Positions 58,670-64,000 of a stretch of 64,000 nt of DNA are shown here, in pieces (the stretch's first letter is position 1; the number at the start of each line of letters is the position of its first letter). Source of the DNA: Dipteris shenzhenensis. Taxonomy: Eukaryota; Polypodiophyta; Polypodiopsida; Gleicheniales. The position numbers and the translations under genes were made by a program. Where the stretch lies: assembly GCA_047967505.1 (NCBI GenBank), contig CM106540.1. One strand, given 5' to 3'. Under the pieces are notes generated by a model, which was not told the origin of the DNA, ran no database searches, and saw only the letters and a program-made list of their open reading frames with translations.

Positions 58670-59659
58670 TAGCTCTATTCATTGTAAGGATAGAAAAAAT
58701 CTTATGTATGTATTTGACCCTAGAGTACCACCTTGGATTGAAGACAAACGGGATATTTTACATACTGATATGTTAGGGTCCATTGTTGTCTACTCTCTTA
58801 GAGATATCCAGGCAAGGGAGACGAGTTGTTTTGTGAGTATGAGCTTTAAGATGCAAGACCATTGTCATGCTATTAGTGTACTCCCAATTTAATTTCCATG
58901 CCATATGTTTTAAGATCAATCAATCACTTGAATATCAAAAGTGTTGCTTAATATTATATTCTTCTTGAGAAAATTCATAATGTTTGGGTTCACAATGCAT
59001 GGCAATTATATGAGCATGTTTGGAATATTTCAATGGAATGATGTAATATTTAGCTAAATAAAAGCTCAAATACATCTTTGAATATAAGATTTTGTATTGA
59101 CTTCATTCCCAAATCAAACAAAATGCCTTTGATGTTTGAATAGAATGATATAATATTGTCAATATTTCAATGGAATGATATAATATTCAGCCAAATAAAA
59201 ACTCAAATATATCTTCAAACATATGATTTTTCATATTAATTTCCTTCCAAAACAACCAAAATGCCTTTGATTTTTGGGATTTTTAAAAAAATGGGAGTTG
59301 GGATTTCCCCAGAATTACTAATACGGTGTTATTACCATAAATCTGGGAATGTTATGGGAATTCCATTATCATCCCTTACTATCTTAGCACCCTCTGTGAC
59401 CCAAATTGGGCCCACCTTGGTCATTCAACTCTGAATGTAGATCAGATACTCAAACTGAATAAACAAACTCTCTTCAATCTCATCAAATGGTACAGACTCT
59501 AGTAAGGGTTTATCGTCACCCTTCCTACCATAATATTTTCGAGGTAAGAGACATTGCTTTACTTCTTCCACATCTATCATTGCATTTTTATCCAATGAAG
59601 AACCTGGTGACTCAACTTATTTTTTCCAGTATCAAGACTCGAAGTATTCAATATTCATT
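58670..59659. other. Stretch without a recognised gene
   Basis: A plus frame to 58,890 (FEYINSSIHCKDRKNLMYVF, DILHTDMLGSIVV) may continue the gene on the left of the copia fragment, but I recognise no domain. From 58,900 the DNA is AT-rich, with the phrase TTTCAATGGAATGATGTAATATT recurring at 59,027 and, changed, at 59,166. Confidence 0.35.
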
Positions 59660-59919
59660 CTCGCGGGGGGGGGGGGGGGGGGGGTACTCATACTATGTAA
59701 TCATAGCACGTGGATTCAGCAAAAGGAGTTTTTAAAATCTATTTTTAATAGATTTTTCACATACAAGGGGGTGTCATATAAAGGGTGTATTCATAGGTTG
59801 AATGGAAAAAGACTGTACATGTGTTTTTATTCATGATAAATTTACAAATAAAGGGTAAATTACAAATATTCCTTGAATGCACGTGATACATAGGGTTTAT
59901 ACATAATGACCCTTCTGAG
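59660..59919. mobile_element. MITE copy 4 (260 bp), with a 20-G run in its left terminus
   Basis: The left terminus CTCGCG leads into twenty consecutive G (59,665-59,684), then TACTCATACTATGTAATCAT. The right terminus reads ATAATGACCCTTCTGAG. Flanks tattcatt (59,652-59,659) and tgctcatt (59,920-59,927) match at 6 of 8 positions. Subterminal GCACGTGG and GCACGTGATA occur at the two ends, as in the other copies. Confidence 0.8.
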
Positions 59920-60349
59920 TGCTCATTAACTTTTCTTGTTTTTTTAAAGATTTGACAAGTGCTTCAAATGACTTGATTATCTGCAAATTTTACATAACTA
60001 CTCAAGATTTTTTTTAATTTTTATTTTGGGAAAAAAATTTATTACTTAGAATATTTTTGCAACATACTTTTGACACCCCCCCCTTGCGTGCATGAGTGAC
60101 CCACCCCTCCCTCCTTGCATGCATGTGCATACCCCCCTTCTCCCTTATGCGTGTTTAATAAAGGCTTCCAACCCTTTCATTTTATCTATATCAAGTGCTT
60201 TGTTTTTGTCAACCAACCAACCAGTGAGACCAACCACTTCTACACTAGAGGCGAGGAGGAGGCTATCTATGTGTGCTAAGGACCCCCAGATTAAATGGGA
60301 AATCTAAAAGATTACCCCCTCTATGATGAGGATCAGTGGCTTAGGGACT
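59920..60349. other. Unassigned DNA
   Basis: Contains C-rich stretches (60,076-60,083 and 60,130-60,136) and GCATGCATG near 60,117. No gene was recognised. Confidence 0.4.
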
Positions 60350-60860
60350 AGTTCACTTCACAAATACCCTATGTCCCACTGCATCCAGGTCTTGGAAACC
60401 TGCAAGCTTATCACAATAGGGACCCCCATACATTCTGATCTATTGCAATGTACCCAGCAGATAAAATGAATTATGATAAAATTCTTTTGCTGCATTTGAC
60501 ATTTCAATGCGTACCACCGAGCCAAGTAAGCCATTGCCACATGACCCGATTAGTTCCCAACAACGTTAGTCCCTTCGAATTTATCATTAGTATACACATT
60601 CACACAACAGATACCAGTTGAGTACTATTGACATTTGGTAGTCCATCACATAGTGTGATGCTTGGCAGAGTTATCTTTCTTGGATTTAGGATTGCTGCAC
60701 ACATCTTGCACAGTCATGCTACCCATGTATAGTCACACATTATCGACTCTTTTTTGGCATTAGTTTCTATGCACATACATAGTAGCCTTGTACAACCTCT
60801 TGGCTACTCTCAACATGCAATTGTCATCACTTTATTATAGGCTTGATCCTTGGCATACCT
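60350..60860 (+). repeat. Dispersed repeat related to 15.6-16.0 kb
   Basis: Homologous in order to 15,610-16,040 (shared AGCCATTGCCACAT, ATTAGTTCCCA, GCTTGGCAGAGTT, GCTGCACACATCTT versus GTTGCACACATCTT, and CCTCTTGGCTA). It may be the internal or leader part of the retroelement whose LTR start appears at 63,220. Confidence 0.6.
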
Positions 60861-61923
60861 GATGTTCTCATATGACTTGGTTTTGACCATCTAGCATCAA
60901 CCCCCCATTGGCACCTTTCACATAGTGTTCTCATGGGCAAACACCTTGCCAGTACATAGGCAAGCCTCTTGGATAGAGCACCAAACTGTCTTCATAATAG
61001 AAATATTCACATCATGTAGTTGACAATACACCACTCATGACTCTGGATGAGATTGGAAAAAGAACCTACTTTGACCATTCATTGATGCATGGCATGTACA
61101 AGTTTATGATGTAGACTCAAGCCTCATTGTCTTGAGCAATCAGATGCAGATGTACCACATGTTAGCATGGAACAACCCATAGTTTCCTCATAGTTTCTAA
61201 TCATGCACAATGGTAAGCCCTTAGCAGCATGAGGCACATTTGATAGTAAGCACTTTGCACAAGGCAGTCCCACTCATATCAGCATAGTCTGAATCTCATG
61301 ATGCACATCCATCATCTTCATGCATGAATGGGACTCCATCCTTTTCCACAGATGCAAATACTCAACAGGAGTTCAGTAATCATGAAATTTCTCAATAGGT
61401 AAGTCCTCAGTACAAGTCAATCACATCTCCTGCCACATGTGGAGATAGATGCCATAGTGCATTAAGCTCTTCAGATGATTCCATTCTAGCATCCATCACT
61501 GATGCTTTCACCTCTGATACGGAGCATACCTTGGATATGGTTTCCATGAGCAGTATCGATAGGGAAAAAAATAAGGAGGGAACAAGATTATAATAGAGTA
61601 GGTTAATGGGCAAACCTTACCCCATATAGAGTTAAAGATATTAGCCCTGCTACCACTTTTATGGAGAATTTATCAAATTTGAGGCTCTAAAAATTAGCCC
61701 ACCTTTAAATTTGGGCTAATAAATTAGCCCATCCAACTTGGGAAAGCCTCTAAATTATCCCTTGGGCTAAAATTTGCCCCTAATTTTTTCCCGGAGTACA
61801 TATCAGCAGATCAATCTTCAAGACATTCCAGCATCGACTTAGTCATGTTACATCGCACCACGCTTGGATCTAGCTATCACCACCTTCGATCAACAGATCA
61901 TTCCTCATCATGAGGATGTTTAT
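60861..61923. other. Stretch without a recognised gene
   Basis: No coding frame of note. AAATTAGCCC recurs at 61,691 and 61,731 with inverted relatives (GGGCTAA) around 61,714-61,770. Probably internal sequence of a decayed retroelement. Confidence 0.35.
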
Positions 61924-62186
61924 CTTAGGGGGTGCACTAATAATAATAAATCCTAGGTATCACATGCATTCAAGGGGTATTTAAAAAACCCCTCAACTAA
62001 AAATGTTTTCCTCAGTAAAAACACCCCTCTTTACTTATGAACTAACATATTTTTTTCTAAAATTGAATTTAAAAACCCCTCCTCTTATTGTAATTCTATT
62101 AAATTTTTCCGAAAAGTGGGATTAAAATACCCCTCCTTTTGAATGCACGTGGTACACTAAAAGTTTTGGAGGTGAACCCCCTGAGC
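61924..62186. mobile_element. MITE copy 3 (263 bp)
   Basis: Left CTTAGGGGGTGCAC and right GTGAACCCCCTGAG are imperfect inverted termini. Read in reverse complement, its interior aligns throughout with copy 2 (shared AAAAGGAGGGGTATTTTA, GTTCATAAGTA, GTTTTTTAAATACCCC). GCACGTGGTAC is near the right end and ATCACATGCATTC near the left. A clean 8-bp duplication was not seen. Confidence 0.85.
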
Positions 62187-63209
62187 ATTTATGCATCAGT
62201 GCGGTCTTGTCCCAGTGCTATAGACATCATCATGTTCAACCATAGTGTAACATGGGGAACCTCATTGTTTGAGCATGAACTTATGGCTATCATATACATT
62301 CCTTACTTGATGTAGATTAGTGGTTGGATCTAGGAGTACAGATGAATCCCTACATTAGCATTCGGTAGCACATATGCCTTGGGGACATCTTGTGCATTCT
62401 CAATTATAATTCAAGATTCTAGGCCTGTATATTATGAGCTCCACCTTGAGCCTACGAGAGATGCTACATCCCATGCCGATGGATGTTTAGACATGCACAT
62501 ATTAGATGAACTTTAGCTCAAGATAGTTGAGCATACAAGTTTGATAGGTTTTGTACCGTATCTATTTTACATCGGGCCTCTTCATCAACAGAGCAAAGTA
62601 TCACACTCGCACCTTTAGCCTAAAATTTTATGCAACCCCTAGATATAGATAAGTCTATCCACACCGACTATGCAATCTTCTTTGACCTTACATCATTCGA
62701 CAGAGATTATAGTTATATTGTAGCATACCTCACACATTGTTGTCAATTCTTTTGGGTTGGTGGCACCCTCTTATGTCACAACGTATCCGATCACATCTCC
62801 ATAGCTACATCGACTAGCTTTAGATTTGGATTCCTACATAGTACATGGTGACTTACGACATGTTGAGCATGCAACCAGAGAGAGAGAGAGAGAGAGAGAA
62901 TTCTACACGCAATCATCTTTTGACCAACCACAGTCTTTGATCAAGGTGGACTTCATTCTCTGCATATTTCCTTCCTCTCTTTCATCCTATCTTCTAGGTT
63001 TTATTTCCGAAGGAGAAGGATGACCCACAACTTAAGAGGGGGAAATGCATGCTATGTATAGGATCACATAAGTTGTACTCATTGTTTAGGCTTGTGCTAT
63101 GTAGTCACTGTGCTCACATACTACTCTAATTTCTTTTCATTTTTGGATGCTATCATATGCACCAAAAAAAGGTCTTGTACATGCACCCTCTACTTACCTA
63201 GTATAATTT
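62187..63209. other. Probable internal region of a decayed LTR element
   Basis: No recognisable gag-pol. It contains a (GA)n run at 62,878-62,900 and a polypurine-tract-like TTAAGAGGGGG at 63,028-63,038, similar to the one at 63,209-63,219. Confidence 0.4.
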
Positions 63210-63219
63210 TAAGAGGGGG
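63209..63219 (+). promoter_or_regulatory. Polypurine-tract-like sequence
   Basis: TTAAGAGGGGG directly before TGTTGAGGATGG, the arrangement expected at the 3' LTR of an LTR retrotransposon. Confidence 0.6.
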
Positions 63220-63410
63220 TGTTGAGGATGGTGTAAATTGAATCATACCGCTAAATAGGCATAAACCCTAACCCTAACCCTAACCCTAACCCTAATCCTA
63301 ACCCTAACCCTAAGGGTTCCACATGTATACATTTATTTTTATGTTTAATACAACATATTGTATAGGTATCTATATCGTGTGCACTCCTATGTCTCTCCCT
63401 CTCTCACTTC
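63220..63410 (+). repeat. LTR start of an unassigned element, with CCCTAA array
   Basis: Begins TGTTGAG, as do the copia B LTRs, after a polypurine tract. It includes the CCCTAA hexamer array and a pyrimidine-rich U5-like stretch near 63,385-63,415. The right end is not defined. Confidence 0.5.
63264..63313 (+). repeat. Telomere-like CCCTAA hexamer array (about 8 units)
   Basis: CCCTAA repeats with one TCCTAA variant. The period is 6 (TTAGGG type), not the 7-bp TTTAGGG of most plants. It is embedded in an LTR-like sequence, so it is interstitial and not a chromosome end. Confidence 0.92.
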
Positions 63411-64000
63411 CACTATCAAGGGGCACTGTACCCCTACTACTACCACCAAGGGGTTCCAAGGGGGGCCCAACAATGACAGCTATTTAGGCCCCTCTTGGTG
63501 AGGGTTCGAGGGAAGCATCCTTGAAGACAAAACTAAATAAAAATTGGTGCATTGGTGTATATAGATTATAGAAATCCATAGGTAGGGGGTTTCCTTCATA
63601 CCCCTTTATTGCACAGGCTATATGGGGTTTTTATCTAGTGACCCACCAAGAAAGATTCACATCCAAAGCCATGATTGGAAGAAATAGAAATCATGGTTTT
63701 ATCTATTCTTCCATGCCCTACAAAGTACAAGATATAGGCTTAAATACACCAAGGCCCAATGGTCCATTCCTACGGTCTTTGTATCTTCAACTGGTGTCCA
63801 TGTTGCAGTCTTCACATTCATTTGGTCTTTGGACCCCTTTGGCCTTTGGTGTCAACACCTTTTTTTTTTTGTTTTAGCAATGATTCCCCCCATATTACAA
63901 TCGTATTTGTCCTCATGGAACTTGTTCAGTGTACTCTCTTTTTCATGACCCTGTGGTCATGAAGAAACCTTTTGTTAATGTCCCTGATGTTGGCCTTCTT
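63411..64000. other. Unassigned DNA to the window end
   Basis: No gene was recognised. CCAAGGGG occurs at 63,447 and 63,457. Open frames at 63,638-63,962 overlap in two phases without motifs. Confidence 0.4.

Noticed and set aside
61916-62194. 8-bp target duplication for MITE copy 3
   Set aside because: tgttttat versus catttatg align only with an indel, so a duplication is not claimed.
63264-63313. Chromosome end or telomere
   Set aside because: Only about eight units, with non-telomeric sequence on both sides and an LTR context.

Overview
The window is nuclear DNA from a land plant with a large, repeat-rich genome. Evidence for this is short GT-AG (and one GC-AG) introns, Ty1/copia and Ty3/gypsy retrotransposons with plant-type initiator-Met primer sites, MITEs, satellites, and a plant 2-oxoglutarate dioxygenase gene. 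The decayed transposase and DUF7869-type families resemble, from memory, ones common in gymnosperms, ferns and bryophytes. A non-flowering plant is therefore plausible but not shown.

Layout. 1-2.9 kb: decayed Ty1/copia element (copia A), plus strand. 4.7-7.0 kb: broken DDE-type transposase gene. 7-12 kb: non-coding duplicated blocks. 10.9-14.4 kb: decayed gypsy pol, minus strand. 14.5-16.1 kb: CACATC-rich repeat that recurs in the leader of copia B (40-43 kb) and at 60.4 kb. 16.46-18.18 kb: the only intact host gene found, a four-exon 2OG-Fe(II) dioxygenase of 350 aa, minus strand. 19.8-22.2 kb: large inverted repeat of gypsy LTR plus RNase H pieces. 23.1-26.2 kb: two unrecognised spliced genes carrying C-to-T type nonsense codons. 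28.5-29.7 kb: decayed gene encoding three ~56-aa protein repeats. 30.0-31.7 kb: ~180-bp satellite with a polarity switch. 31.86-32.45 kb: long purine tract followed by a pyrimidine tract. 33.9-34.3 kb: gypsy RNase H piece abutting a broken five-exon alpha-carbonic anhydrase gene (34.3-35.25 kb, minus).

38.3-54.3 kb: one ancestral minus-strand DUF7869-type gene split by two LTR retrotransposons with perfect 5-bp target duplications. These are copia B (39,930-47,445) and copia C (47,595-52,904). Reading across both excision points restores one frame. 54.4-56.0 kb: ~55-bp minisatellite built around a GATC...GATC palindrome. 57.3-58.4 kb: FCP1-type HAD phosphatase fragment. 60-64 kb: remnants of another retroelement, including an LTR start with a CCCTAA hexamer array.

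Four copies of one ~250-260 bp MITE family (C/G-run inverted termini, subterminal CACGTG, 8-bp duplications) lie at 30.8, 36.3, 59.7 and 61.9 kb. Most inactivating lesions are CAG/CAA/CGA-to-stop changes, as expected from deamination of methylated cytosine. No prokaryotic features, CRISPR arrays, rRNA or tRNA genes were seen.
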